The position numbers and the translations under genes are program-made. This document shows positions 7,225-14,763 of a stretch of 64,000 nt of DNA, in pieces (position 1 is the stretch's first letter; every line of letters starts with the position of its first letter). The stretch covers positions 62,001 to 126,000 of the forward strand of contig CAUBIC010000002.1 in the NCBI GenBank assembly GCA_958435945.1, given 5' to 3'. Below the pieces are notes generated by a model that was given only the letters and a program-made list of their open reading frames with translations, had not been told where the DNA came from and searched no databases. This DNA is from an uncultured Collinsella sp. (GTDB lineage Bacteria > Actinomycetota > Coriobacteriia > Coriobacteriales > Coriobacteriaceae).

Positions 7225-8454
7225 ATGAACTCGGAGCAAAGGCGGGCCGCACGCCGGAAGCGCCGCGAGGAGAAGCGCGCCAGGGCCAAGGCCGAGCGCG
7301 TCAAGGCGTGCACCCTTGAGACGGTGGCCGACCTCAACAGCCTGTGCAAGGCTTCCAAGCAGGCCGCGCGTGGCGTCATGTGGAAGGCCTCGACGCAGCG
7401 GTACATGAAGGACTACCTGCGAAACGCCGTGAAATCGCGCCAAGACCTTTTGGAGGGCCGCGACATATGCCGGGGTTTCATCCGCTTCGACCTGTGGGAG
7501 CGCGGCAAGCTGCGCCACATCAGTGCGGTGCACTTCCCCGAGCGCGTGGTGCAGAAGTCGCTGTCCCAGAACGCCCTCGTGCCCGCGATAGTCCCCACGC
7601 TCGTATCCGCGAACTCCGCCAACATCAAGGGGCGCGGCACCGACTACGCCCTTAAGCTGCTCAAGCGCCACCTGGCCGACCACTGGCGGCGGCATGGGCG
7701 CGAGGGCTACATACTGCTGGGCGACTTCTCCGACTACTTCGCGCGCATTGCCCACGAGCCGGTCAAGCGGCAGGTGGCCGACGCGCTGCTCGACCCGCGC
7801 GTGGTCGCCCTTGAGCACCGCCTGATAGACGCGCAGGGCGAGGTCGGCCTGGGCCTGGGCAGCGAGCCAAACCAGATATGCGCGGTGGCGCACCCCAACC
7901 GCATCGACCACTACGTGGCCGAGATGCTGCGCCCCGAGGCCTACGGGCGCTACATGGACGACTTCTACCTGATCCACGAGTCCAAGGAGTACCTGCAAGT
8001 GTGCCTTCTGCTGATAGAGCACGAGTGCGCGAAGCTCGGCATCGCGCTGAACCCGCGCAAGACCAGCGTGGTGAAGCTGACGCGCGGCTTCACGTGGCTG
8101 AAGAAGCGCATCTTCTACACCGAAACGGGCCGCATCGTCATGAAGCCGTGCCGCGACTCCATCACGCGCGAGCGACGCAAGCTGAAGAAGATGGCCCGCA
8201 TGGTGGCCGAGGGGGTCATGACGCCCGAGCAGGTGCAGCAGAGCTACCAGAGCTGGCGCGGCGGCATGGCTCACTTGGACGCGCACCGCAGCGTGCTGGC
8301 CATGGACGCGCTGTACCGCAGCCTGTTCGAAAATCTCGCGGGGGGGGTTGCTCAATGCAACCAAGCCCGAGAGACGATTCGGGCGGAACGCCCTCGCCAT
8401 AGCGGAAGGGCGGCAACTCAAAACGGCGGCCTAGACGGGTCGAAAACGAAATAA
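7225..8454 (+). CDS. DGR reverse transcriptase
   Basis: A 409-aa reverse transcriptase from the ATG at 7225; a GTG at 7216 is possible, but a weak GCGGGG site fits the ATG better. The N-terminus is a basic helix. Motif A is GDFSDYF (Asp ~167). The motif L-G-S-E-P-N-Q (residues ~211-217) is the DGR version of the QGxxxS motif of retron and group II RTs. Catalytic YMDD is at residues ~243-246. A thumb-like basic helix region follows. There is no maturase or endonuclease domain, as expected for a DGR. It would copy the template RNA with A-specific errors into cDNA that replaces the VR. The last ~35 residues depend on a G8 tract at 8340-8347: losing one G gives a different C-terminus ending at 8434. 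Confidence 0.92.
   Translation: MNSEQRRAARRKRREEKRARAKAERVKACTLETVADLNSLCKASKQAARGVMWKASTQRYMKDYLRNAVKSRQDLLEGRDICRGFIRFDLWERGKLRHISAVHFPERVVQKSLSQNALVPAIVPTLVSANSANIKGRGTDYALKLLKRHLADHWRRHGREGYILLGDFSDYFARIAHEPVKRQVADALLDPRVVALEHRLIDAQGEVGLGLGSEPNQICAVAHPNRIDHYVAEMLRPEAYGRYMDDFYLIHESKEYLQVCLLLIEHECAKLGIALNPRKTSVVKLTRGFTWLKKRIFYTETGRIVMKPCRDSITRERRKLKKMARMVAEGVMTPEQVQQSYQSWRGGMAHLDAHRSVLAMDALYRSLFENLAGGVAQCNQARETIRAERPRHSGRAATQNGGLDGSKTK
8340..8347 (+). repeat. G8 homopolymer in the reverse transcriptase 3' end
   Basis: Eight consecutive Gs. With eight, the protein continues VAQCNQARETIRAE and on to 8454. With seven it reads LLNATKPERRFGRNALAIAE and stops at 8432-8434. Confidence 0.8.
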
Positions 8455-8572
8455 CCAAGACAGCGAAGGCGTGCTGCGGCGCGCCTTCTTTCTTCGCGCC
8501 CGCCCAAACGGCCAGGCAATCTCACGGCGCTAATACGATGGCGGCACATTCCCCGATAAGGAAGGAGTCCGC

Positions 8573-8899
8573 ATGGACACTGAGGAAGACATGCCGCGCC
8601 CCGACGAGCTTCGAGACGGCACCCTGGCCGCGGTCAACGCCCTGCGCGACCTGCTGTCGCAGATCGGCGACCCCGACGCGGCGCACGACGCGGGCGTTAT
8701 CGACGATGACGAGTACGTGGAGCGGAAGGCGCGAAAGCTCGCCTACACCTCCGCGCTCGCCGCCTACGCCAACGGCGAGGTGCCCGACCTCCCGGCGCTG
8801 CTCGAACAGATGCGCGAGCAGGCGTCCCAGCCGACGCAGACCGAGACCAACACGGCGAACATCGACTACCTGCTCATGACCGTGGGAGGTGACCAGTAA
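8573..8899 (+). CDS. Small acidic phage protein, unknown function
   Basis: A 108-aa acidic protein with ribosome binding site AAGGAAGGAG. Its 3' end overlaps the start of the XkdX-like gene by one base (TAATG). The middle (VIDDDEYVERKARKLAYTSALAAYANGEVPDLPALLEQMREQ) is helical and resembles small proteins found between fibre genes and the lysis cassette in Gram-positive siphophages. No membrane segment and no recognised domain. The preceding 118 nt hold only the ribosome binding site and a short GC hairpin after the RT gene. Confidence 0.6.
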   Translation: MDTEEDMPRPDELRDGTLAAVNALRDLLSQIGDPDAAHDAGVIDDDEYVERKARKLAYTSALAAYANGEVPDLPALLEQMREQASQPTQTETNTANIDYLLMTVGGDQ

Positions 8900-9066
8900 T
8901 GGCTACGAAGAAAACCGTTGAGCATTCCAAGCACTTCGCGAAGGTCAAGAAGTACTACGACAAAGACCTTTGGAGCAAGGCGCGCGTCTACAAGGCTGTC
9001 GAGTGCAAGTGGATCACCGCTGACGAGTACAAGGAGATCACCGGCGAGGAGTACACGGCCGAATAG
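8899..9066 (+). CDS. XkdX family small phage protein
   Basis: A 55-aa protein, coupled to the previous gene by a TAATG overlap. It reads as FAKVKKYYDKDLWSKARVYK, then AVECKWITADEYKEITGEEY. The pattern Y-Y-x-x-x-x-W-(6-8)-V-x-x-x-W-I-T-x-x-E-Y-x-x-I-T-G is that of XkdX proteins, small factors encoded just upstream of the holin/lysin cassette in PBSX-like prophages. Their molecular role is not known. The match in length, pattern and gene position is good. Confidence 0.85.
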   Translation: MATKKTVEHSKHFAKVKKYYDKDLWSKARVYKAVECKWITADEYKEITGEEYTAE

Positions 9067-9086
9067 GCGGAAGGAGGGCACCCAGG

Positions 9087-9500
9087 ATGGAAGTGCTCAA
9101 GCTTTTTGCGCCTTACGGACCGGCTTGGCTTGGCGGCGTGCTCCTGGCGCTCGTTGCGTTCTACTTCGGGAAACAATTTCTTGAGGAGTATAAACGTCAG
9201 AACCAGCGGAAGGGCGAGCTCGACCTGAAGCGTGAGGAGCGCAAGCAGGCCGAAGTCGACGAGAGGGCGCAGCGCGACCGCGAGCGGTCCCAGATGGAGG
9301 GGCGCATCGCCGCCCAGATGGAGCGCAGCAACACCCTGATTGAAGGAATGAAAACCTTGATGGAGTCGGTTGTCGCGTCAAATGACGTCCTCCACGCGGA
9401 CTTGGTCCACAGCCAGGCGCGCAGCCAGGGCATGGCCGAGAAGGTCGACCATATCTACGACCGAGTCGACCTCATGTACAACAAGGAGACAGGGAGATAG
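9087..9500 (+). CDS. Phage membrane-anchored coiled-coil protein (lysis module)
   Basis: A 137-aa protein with ribosome binding site GGAAGGAGG. One N-terminal transmembrane helix (residues ~10-28, PAWLGGVLLALVAFYFGK) is followed by a long, highly charged helix to the C-terminus with strong coiled-coil character. Proteins of this kind sit next to the holin in phages of Gram-positive bacteria and are often labelled haemolysin XhlA-like or holin accessory. It could help position the lysis proteins at the membrane. No enzymatic motif is visible. Confidence 0.6.
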   Translation: MEVLKLFAPYGPAWLGGVLLALVAFYFGKQFLEEYKRQNQRKGELDLKREERKQAEVDERAQRDRERSQMEGRIAAQMERSNTLIEGMKTLMESVVASNDVLHADLVHSQARSQGMAEKVDHIYDRVDLMYNKETGR

Positions 9501-9502
9501 AG

Positions 9503-9811
9503 ATGACTGATATACAGGCAGGGCTCACGGTGCTGACCGTCCTCGTGGTTCCCTATATCGTGCAGGCTATCAAGACGAAGGCGATGACCGGCAATGTCGC
9601 CCGCTGGACGGCCATTGCAGTATCGGCGCTGTGCGGCGCATTGACGGCCATCGCCGGGGGTATGCCGACTGACCCCACGGCGTGGGTTACGTCCATCTTC
9701 GCCGCGGTAGGCGGCGTGCAGGTGGCCTACGCCGCCTTCAAGGCAGTCGGCGTGACGGACAAGTGGCTCGACGCGCTGCTCGCCATGGGCACGCCTAAGA
9801 AGGACGACTAG
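9503..9811 (+). CDS. Phage holin
   Basis: A 102-aa protein with two or three hydrophobic segments (roughly residues 5-24, 34-54 and 61-83) and a short charged C-terminal tail ending KKDD. Size, topology and location immediately before two cell-wall enzymes are those of a holin, which forms the membrane lesion that releases endolysin at the end of the lytic cycle. The start is 2 nt after the preceding stop, so the lysis genes form one operon. Confidence 0.8.
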   Translation: MTDIQAGLTVLTVLVVPYIVQAIKTKAMTGNVARWTAIAVSALCGALTAIAGGMPTDPTAWVTSIFAAVGGVQVAYAAFKAVGVTDKWLDALLAMGTPKKDD

Positions 9812-9813
9812 GC

Positions 9814-10464
9814 ATGGGCGGCAAGCGCCTTGCGCGCATAGCCGCCGCCATTTCGCTGCTGGCAATGCTCACCGCCTTCGCCGACGTGGCGCTGATTGCC
9901 TCGAACGTGCCGAAGGTGCCGAAGGAGGAGCCTTTGCCCGTTATCTACGACAAGCCGCTCGACAAGCCCGCCGAGGTGCCCGTCTACCTCCAAGCAGACG
10001 AGCGCTGGGGCGGGCTTTCGTATGCGGGCGAAGACCTGGCTGCTGCCGGCTGCGGCCTCACGTGCGCGGCCATGGCGTGGGAATGGCTCTACGGACAGGC
10101 ATGCACGCCGGCGCAGATGCTGGGCTTCGTTGGCGAATCGTGCCTCACGGACGGCGTGAACGACATGGAAAAGTTCTGCCGTTGGATGAACGCGAACGAC
10201 CAGGCTTTGGGCTACACGCCTATCCACGACAACGCCGATGACGCCTTGGACGAGGCGGCTGGCGGCTGGATGGTGTTTTGCAGCCTAACTGGCCAGCTCC
10301 GCGAAGGCGGCAAGAACTACGGCGGGCACATCGTCCTGCTTTGCGGATGGGACGGCGAGGCGGCGACCTTCCACGACCCCTACGAGGGCGTGGTGCGGCT
10401 GAGCCGCGAGCAGTACGAACAAGTTGATTGGGCTTATTTCATAGCGATAGGGAGCGCTGAATAG
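9814..10464 (+). CDS. Secreted or membrane-anchored C39-like cysteine peptidase
   Basis: A 216-aa protein with an N-terminal signal peptide or anchor (residues ~8-28, a hydrophobic run after a GGKRLAR basic start). The body matches C39-like papain-fold peptidases: Q-x-D-E-R-W-G followed by AAAGCGLTCAAMAWEWL carrying the nucleophile Cys, then GGHIVLLCGWDGEAATFHDPY carrying the catalytic His and Asp. In phages such domains act as peptidoglycan endopeptidases or lysis helpers. It lies between the holin and the GH25 lysin, with the next start 1 nt after its stop. The substrate is inferred from context only. Confidence 0.75.
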   Translation: MGGKRLARIAAAISLLAMLTAFADVALIASNVPKVPKEEPLPVIYDKPLDKPAEVPVYLQADERWGGLSYAGEDLAAAGCGLTCAAMAWEWLYGQACTPAQMLGFVGESCLTDGVNDMEKFCRWMNANDQALGYTPIHDNADDALDEAAGGWMVFCSLTGQLREGGKNYGGHIVLLCGWDGEAATFHDPYEGVVRLSREQYEQVDWAYFIAIGSAE

Positions 10465-10465
10465 A

Positions 10466-11494
10466 ATGAACGGAATAGACATCAGCAATTGGCAGAACGG
10501 CATCAACCTCGCGGCTGTCCCGTTCGACTTCGTTATCTGCAAGGCTACCGAGGGCACGCGCTACGTGTCGCCCGACTGCGACCGCCAAATCCAGCAGGCG
10601 ATCGGCCTTGGCAAGCTCGTCGGCGTGTACCACTACGTCAACGGAGGTGATGCCGAGGCGGAGGCCGAGTACTTCTATGAGCGCTGCAAGGGCTACGTCG
10701 GCAAGGCCGCGTTCTTCATCGACTGGGAGGAGCGGGGCAACAAGGCATGGGGCGACACGTCCTACCTCAAGGCCATGGCAGAGCGTTTGGCCGAGCTTCT
10801 TGGCGTGAGCGTGGATCGCATCGGTATCTACGCATCCAAGAGCGTGTTCCCGTGGGGCCTCACCGATGCTAAGACGTGGGTGGCGCAGTACGCCGACATG
10901 AATCCCACTGGCTACCAGGACGCGCCGTGGCACGAGGGCGCTTACGATTGCGCCATCCGCCAGTACTCCTCTTGCGGGCGCTTGGACGGCTGGGCGGGCA
11001 ACCTCGACATCAACAAGTGCTATATCTCCCGCGCGGAGTGGGAGGCCATGGTGGGCGGCTCCAACGGCGATCCCGACTCGCTTATCCACGGCATCGACGA
11101 GACGCCTGCAGCAGACCTCGCGGCGAAGGTGCTCGCTGGCGAGCTCGGAGACGGCGACGACCGCAAGCACGCGCTGGGCGACCGCTACCAGGAGGTGCAG
11201 TCGCTCGTGAACCACATTCTCACGGCATCCGCCGAGGATCTGGCCGCTGAGACCTGGGCGGGCGATTACGGCAACGGCAGCCGCCGCAAGGCTGTTTTGG
11301 GGCCGCGCTACGACGAGGTTATGGCGGTCATCAACGGGCAGGCCGAAACCGAGCAGGTGTACGTGGTGCAAAGCGGCGACACCCTTTCCGGAATCGCCTC
11401 AAAGTACGGCACGACCTATCAGGATCTCGCCGCCAAGAACGGCATCTCAAACCCGAATCTGATCTATCCCGGCATGCGCCTGGTTGTTTCCTAG
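10466..11494 (+). CDS. Phage endolysin: GH25 muramidase with CW_7 repeats and LysM
   Basis: A 342-aa lysin with no signal peptide, so it should exit through the holin. Residues 1-~190 are a GH25 lysozyme: the start GIDISNWQNG carries the first catalytic Asp and AFFIDWEE carries the Asp-x-Glu pair. Residues ~205-295 contain two CW_7 (Cpl-7 type) repeats, DLAAKVLAGELGDGDDRKHALG and a similar LAAETWAGDYGNGSRRKAVLG unit. The C-terminal ~45 residues are a LysM domain (YVVQSGDTLSGIASKYG to YPGMRLVVS). It would cut the MurNAc-GlcNAc backbone of the host wall. It is the last gene of the prophage lysis operon. Confidence 0.93.
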   Translation: MNGIDISNWQNGINLAAVPFDFVICKATEGTRYVSPDCDRQIQQAIGLGKLVGVYHYVNGGDAEAEAEYFYERCKGYVGKAAFFIDWEERGNKAWGDTSYLKAMAERLAELLGVSVDRIGIYASKSVFPWGLTDAKTWVAQYADMNPTGYQDAPWHEGAYDCAIRQYSSCGRLDGWAGNLDINKCYISRAEWEAMVGGSNGDPDSLIHGIDETPAADLAAKVLAGELGDGDDRKHALGDRYQEVQSLVNHILTASAEDLAAETWAGDYGNGSRRKAVLGPRYDEVMAVINGQAETEQVYVVQSGDTLSGIASKYGTTYQDLAAKNGISNPNLIYPGMRLVVS

Positions 11495-11569
11495 GCCGCT
11501 CGTGGTATCCTAACGAAGATAATCGTGCCGATTGCGCACACCTCGGTTCGAGGAGATGCGCAAACGGTG

Positions 11570-11760
11570 CACCATTTAAACTGAGAAGCCCGTTACCCAC
11601 GCGGTGGCGGGCTTTTTGCTACCGATATGCCGGGATTCGAACCCGACAGGGTGCGGAGCTGAGGAAACGCGAAGCGTTTTCCAGCGCAGCACGCAAGGAG
11701 CGGAGCGACGCAGCGAAAGCGGGCGACGCCAGCCGCACGCGGACATCCCGCTGGGGGCAC
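11570..11760. repeat. Interspersed repeat, copy A (order Y-X)
   Basis: Shares two blocks with 12886-13045. Block Y is the hairpin plus a T-arm-like GGGATTCGAACCCG and GGTGCGGAG...GAGGAAACGC. Block X contains GAGCGACGCAGCGAAAGC, GCCAGCCGCACGCG and CATCCCG. In this copy Y precedes X; in the other copy X precedes Y. Confidence 0.6.
11587..11617 (+). terminator. Terminator downstream of the lysis operon
   Basis: AGCCCG / CGGGCT outer stem with an inner CCAC/GTGG stem, followed by five Ts. It is part of repeat copy A, and a near-copy exists in repeat copy B. Confidence 0.6.
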
Positions 11761-11773
11761 CAACTCAAAAATG

Positions 11774-11810
11774 TACGAATCCGTGTGAGTTACCATCGCA
11801 CGGGTTCGTT
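11774..11810. terminator. Hairpin between prophage end and ferredoxin gene
   Basis: 11-bp stem (ACGAATCCGTG / CACGGGTTCGT, one G-T pair) with a pyrimidine-rich 3' flank on the + strand. It may stop transcription from either side. Confidence 0.5.
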
Positions 11811-11850
11811 CTTTCTTGACATTAGATGAAGAAGACTCAAGGCCCCTGCG

Positions 11851-12612
11851 CTAGATAAACAGCTCGCACTCCTTCCGCTCGGCACAAACTTTGCTCAACA
11901 TCTTGGTAGCCGCAGAGAGCATGACGGGATTTACCGCGCGAGTGCCCCACGGACATACGGTAACGCAGCGCATGCAGGAAATGCAGGCCTTTTTGTCCAC
12001 CCGTTTGGGATCGTCTTTATCGATAGCGCCAACGGGACACACTGCGGCGCAAGCCCCGCAGGCGGTGCACTCCTTTGCGGCCTTAGGCACCATACCGGTG
12101 CCCCCGGCCTTCTTATAGGGACGATTGCCCGGAATAGCCGGCTCAGAAGCATATCCCGCAGATATCTTTTGCTGAATCTGATCCGCAAACCCAGCGAGCT
12201 GCGCCGCGTCCCGTGCATCAGGCCGACCGGCGGCAAACTGGCGAACAATAGAATGCTCGGCGATGGCAGAAACCGCCGCGATCACCCGAAAGCCCGCATC
12301 TTTCGCCGCATCCTCAAGCTCGACCAGCGTGTCCTCATACGCGCGATTTCCGTAAACGCAAACCAGAACCGCCTGCGCACCGTTTCCCCGCATCATACCC
12401 AAGCGCTCCGCGGCCACAGCCGGGACTCGCCCGCCATACGAGGGCACCGCGATCACGGCTACATCCTCTTTTGTCATCGCAACTGTGCGAAAACCAAGCC
12501 CGCTATCGGTCAGATCTACAGCGACGGTTTCCCCTTCCAACGCATTGGCAATGTAGCCAGACGCCTTTTCCGTTCCGCCGGTCGGGCTAAACACGATATC
12601 GAATACCTTCAT
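11851..12612 (-). CDS. EFR1-family flavodoxin/ferredoxin protein
   Basis: A 253-aa protein from the ATG at 12612, which has a GGGGAGG ribosome binding site; longer starts lack one. The N-terminal ~160 residues are a flavodoxin-like domain with the FMN phosphate loop FSPTGGTEKA and a SYGGR segment. The C-terminal ~80 residues hold two 4Fe-4S cluster motifs, CTACGACAAVCP and CISCMRCVTVCP. Such EFR1 proteins are probable electron carriers in anaerobes; donors and acceptors are unknown. It stands alone between two repeat copies and is not obviously in an operon. Confidence 0.88.
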   Translation of the reverse strand: MKVFDIVFSPTGGTEKASGYIANALEGETVAVDLTDSGLGFRTVAMTKEDVAVIAVPSYGGRVPAVAAERLGMMRGNGAQAVLVCVYGNRAYEDTLVELEDAAKDAGFRVIAAVSAIAEHSIVRQFAAGRPDARDAAQLAGFADQIQQKISAGYASEPAIPGNRPYKKAGGTGMVPKAAKECTACGACAAVCPVGAIDKDDPKRVDKKACISCMRCVTVCPWGTRAVNPVMLSAATKMLSKVCAERKECELFI

Positions 12613-12737
12613 CGGATAATCCTCCCCTTTATGAACAAACGCCCGAAACGTCCGCGTGCCAAAACAGGTTACAACTTTTAAGATGCCCCGCGCGAAACGC
12701 CTGCTCGGCTGCAAGTTCAAAGCAGGTCCGAGCGACA

Positions 12738-12773
12738 TAAAAAGAAGGGGCCTCGCACAGGCGAGACCCCTTC
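12738..12773 (-). terminator. Terminator left behind a glnN-like relic
   Basis: Stem GAAGGGGCCTCGC / GCGAGACCCCTTC with a T-rich 3' flank on the - strand. It lies 24 nt past the stop of the glnN 3' relic, as expected for the end of a once complete gene. Confidence 0.65.
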
Positions 12774-12796
12774 GCACGCAAAATCAAACGTGTCTG

Positions 12797-12885
12797 TTAC
12801 ACATAGAATAGAATGTCGTCGTAGGTCGGGACCGGCCAGTAGTCGGCGGCCACAATCTCCTCCATGGCATCCACGGCAGCGCGCA
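12797..12885 (-). pseudogene. Relic of the 3' end of a type III glutamine synthetase gene
   Basis: This 89-nt segment encodes AAVDAMEEIVAADYWPVP and the following TYDDILFYV plus stop, the same C-terminus as the intact glnN at 18692-20779. It differs from that gene at only three bases across the coding part (all synonymous) and in the stop codon (TAA versus TAG). Everything upstream of this fragment is missing; repeat copy B abuts it. Both copies are in the same orientation and enclose the sugar-utilisation island. It is either a duplicated end left by an insertion event or the remains of a second glnN. Confidence 0.8.
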
Positions 12886-13045
12886 AGAAGCGAAGCAACG
12901 CAGCGGAAGCGGGCAATGCCAGCCGCACGCGAATATCCCGTCGGGTGGGTCACCATTTGAAATGAGAAGCCCGTTATCCTCACGATAGCGGGCTTTTTGC
13001 TGCCATGCGCCGGGATTCGAACCCGGCAGGGTGCGGAGCCGAGGA
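12886..13045. repeat. Interspersed repeat, copy B (order X-Y)
   Basis: Contains the same two blocks as 11570-11760 but in the opposite order. It includes a terminator-like hairpin near 12966-12999 and a T-arm-like palindrome GCCGGGATTCGAACCCGGC around 13009-13027. The remaining bases to 13200 show no gene; the 12613-13200 interval holds only this repeat, the glnN relic and its terminator. Confidence 0.6.
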
Positions 13046-13200
13046 AACGCATTTACGCTTCGACCCCAACAATTGGCTGAGTTAGTCCCTAGCAATACGA
13101 TATCTGAGGCGTTCGTATCGAAAAACATTGCCCGGAGACAGTTCCGTCTCCATTTACCGTGATGTTGGCAATCTTTCTTATCAATCGCACGTCTTGAAAA

Positions 13201-14700
13201 TTATCCCAACTTCAAAATCGCTGTGAGTTCCGAGGGTGCCGGGAAACAGTACATTCCCTCAACTCGCACCTTGCACGCAGCATAATTACCTCCGATCCGC
13301 ACATCGATAAAACAGCGCCGCGTGTAGTCCAGTTCCCTGGTCTCGATTTGTAAATTTGTTGGCGAAGTCCAGGCATACGCTGCAAACAACTTGCGAACAT
13401 CCCATGCGGGGGCATCGTCCCTCTCAGCTTCATGAGTCACGAAGGGAAAGAGGTCTCCGACTCCGGCCCCATCGCCCGATTTGCAAACCCAAGACTCGTA
13501 GCCAGCCCTCACGCCGTACTCGCGACCATCGCGCAACAGAGACAATTTCAGTTCATTCTCATGAAATCGAATATTGATCTCTTCAAAATCCCCGAAAATG
13601 CAACGATGAATGCCCTCGAGGCGTAATGAACTCAAACGTCCGCCAGAAGCCAACCCAACTGGCACGGGAATGCTATCGAAGTCACGTTCGGAAGCCAGCG
13701 TTTCCCGAACACTAGACTCTTTGAACAATACCTCATACAACGGATCAAGCAGCGCCTTACTTCCTGTCGTGGAACTCGAGCAAGCGATGACAAGGCCATC
13801 TATGGGCCGTATGTAGCACAGCTGCCCAAAAAGGCCAGAGCATCTGAACCCGCCACGCCGGCACATCCAGAACTGGTATCCATAGCCATTGCTGTCTTCA
13901 GTCGCCTCAGACGGATAAAAGGGGCTCGTTTCCATCTGAATCTTCGTCGCCTCGGCAACCCATTCCGCGGGGATGATCTGTTCCCCACGCCACTTACCGC
14001 CATCCAGCAAACATTGACCAAATTTAGCCAAATCCGGTGTCGAAAGGTGAAGACCAAAACCTCCGGTCGTATGACCGGCTTGATCCTCTTCCCACCACCA
14101 ACTTCTAATGCCTAACGGCGTAAACAAACGTTCGGCGAGATAATCGGATTCTTTCATTCCACTTATGCGTTGCACGAGCATGCTCAATAAATGTGAACAC
14201 AGCGAATCGTAGTGAAAGACCTCGCCCGGCTTCCAGTCAAACTCACGATGAAGAACCTCATGTGCCCAGTCGTCTCCCGCGCCAATATACGAAAGGTCAC
14301 TCTCCTGTCCCATCGTCATAGTCAGCAAATTGCGAACCGTCACATTGCGAAAGCGCTCATCCGCGATCTCGCCTTCATATTCCGAGAAGTATGAAATCCA
14401 GCGATCGGCCAGCGATAGCCGTCCTTCATTCACCAACATCCCGACAGCGACCGAGGTAAAGGACTTAGTCACAGAATAGAGCGGATGAACGTGTTCGAGG
14501 GCGAACGGCGCAGCCGCATGCTCAAAGACGACTTCACCATCTTGTCGAACCACGACCGAGCGGACTTCCACGCCCGCGGACTTCCACGCTGCAAGGCACG
14601 CCTCACCCATCTTATTGTCAAAGATAATATTAGGCACCCTCAACCACTGCCTCTCGAACGAAATCAGTACAAGATGAGGTCGCCCTCGACGCTTATCCAA
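13201..14700 (-). CDS. Serine hydrolase of the beta-lactamase/class C family
   Basis: A 499-aa protein from a TTG start with an upstream GAGG; the start is uncertain. The beta-lactamase fold is visible with YSVTKS (SxxK nucleophile, residues ~75-80), YDSLCSHLLS in the place of the Y-x-N motif, and HTTGGFGLHLS as the third (K/H)TG motif. A ~150-residue C-terminal beta-rich extension follows, as in esterase EstB-like or DUF3471-type proteins. No signal peptide is seen, so it is probably cytosolic. It precedes, by 63 nt in the opposite order of transcription, the PTS gene, and may process a sugar ester or peptide. The substrate is unknown. Confidence 0.8.
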   Translation of the reverse strand: MDKRRGRPHLVLISFERQWLRVPNIIFDNKMGEACLAAWKSAGVEVRSVVVRQDGEVVFEHAAAPFALEHVHPLYSVTKSFTSVAVGMLVNEGRLSLADRWISYFSEYEGEIADERFRNVTVRNLLTMTMGQESDLSYIGAGDDWAHEVLHREFDWKPGEVFHYDSLCSHLLSMLVQRISGMKESDYLAERLFTPLGIRSWWWEEDQAGHTTGGFGLHLSTPDLAKFGQCLLDGGKWRGEQIIPAEWVAEATKIQMETSPFYPSEATEDSNGYGYQFWMCRRGGFRCSGLFGQLCYIRPIDGLVIACSSSTTGSKALLDPLYEVLFKESSVRETLASERDFDSIPVPVGLASGGRLSSLRLEGIHRCIFGDFEEINIRFHENELKLSLLRDGREYGVRAGYESWVCKSGDGAGVGDLFPFVTHEAERDDAPAWDVRKLFAAYAWTSPTNLQIETRELDYTRRCFIDVRIGGNYAACKVRVEGMYCFPAPSELTAILKLG

Positions 14701-14763
14701 GGACGACCTCGTCTAATTGCTGGCGCGCGGGGAAACACTTGTCCCGCGGCTCCACTTCTTTGG

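Larger units (their letters stand above)
11495..11850. other. Prophage right boundary region: terminators and repeat copy A, no gene seen
   Basis: A 356-nt gene-free stretch between the endolysin and the ferredoxin gene. It holds a terminator-like hairpin, a tRNA T-arm-like segment, repeat copy A and a second hairpin at 11774-11810. The prophage attachment site may lie here, but no integrase or second att core is in the window to prove it. Confidence 0.5.

Noticed and set aside
6677..7228. Open frame across the DGR template repeat
   Set aside because: Runs out of frame over the end of avd and the template RNA; the template region is non-coding.
11495..11850. Confident prophage attachment site
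   Set aside because: No integrase or second att core is in the window, so a specific att sequence cannot be assigned.
13008..13034. Possible tRNA gene at the GTTCGAATC palindromes (also 11626-11650)
   Set aside because: Only a T-arm-like stem can be drawn; acceptor, D and anticodon arms are missing on both sides.
12717..13128. Overlapping 100-114-codon frames in the repeat copy B region
   Set aside because: They cross the glnN relic and repeat blocks in several frames with no ribosome site; repeat-derived.
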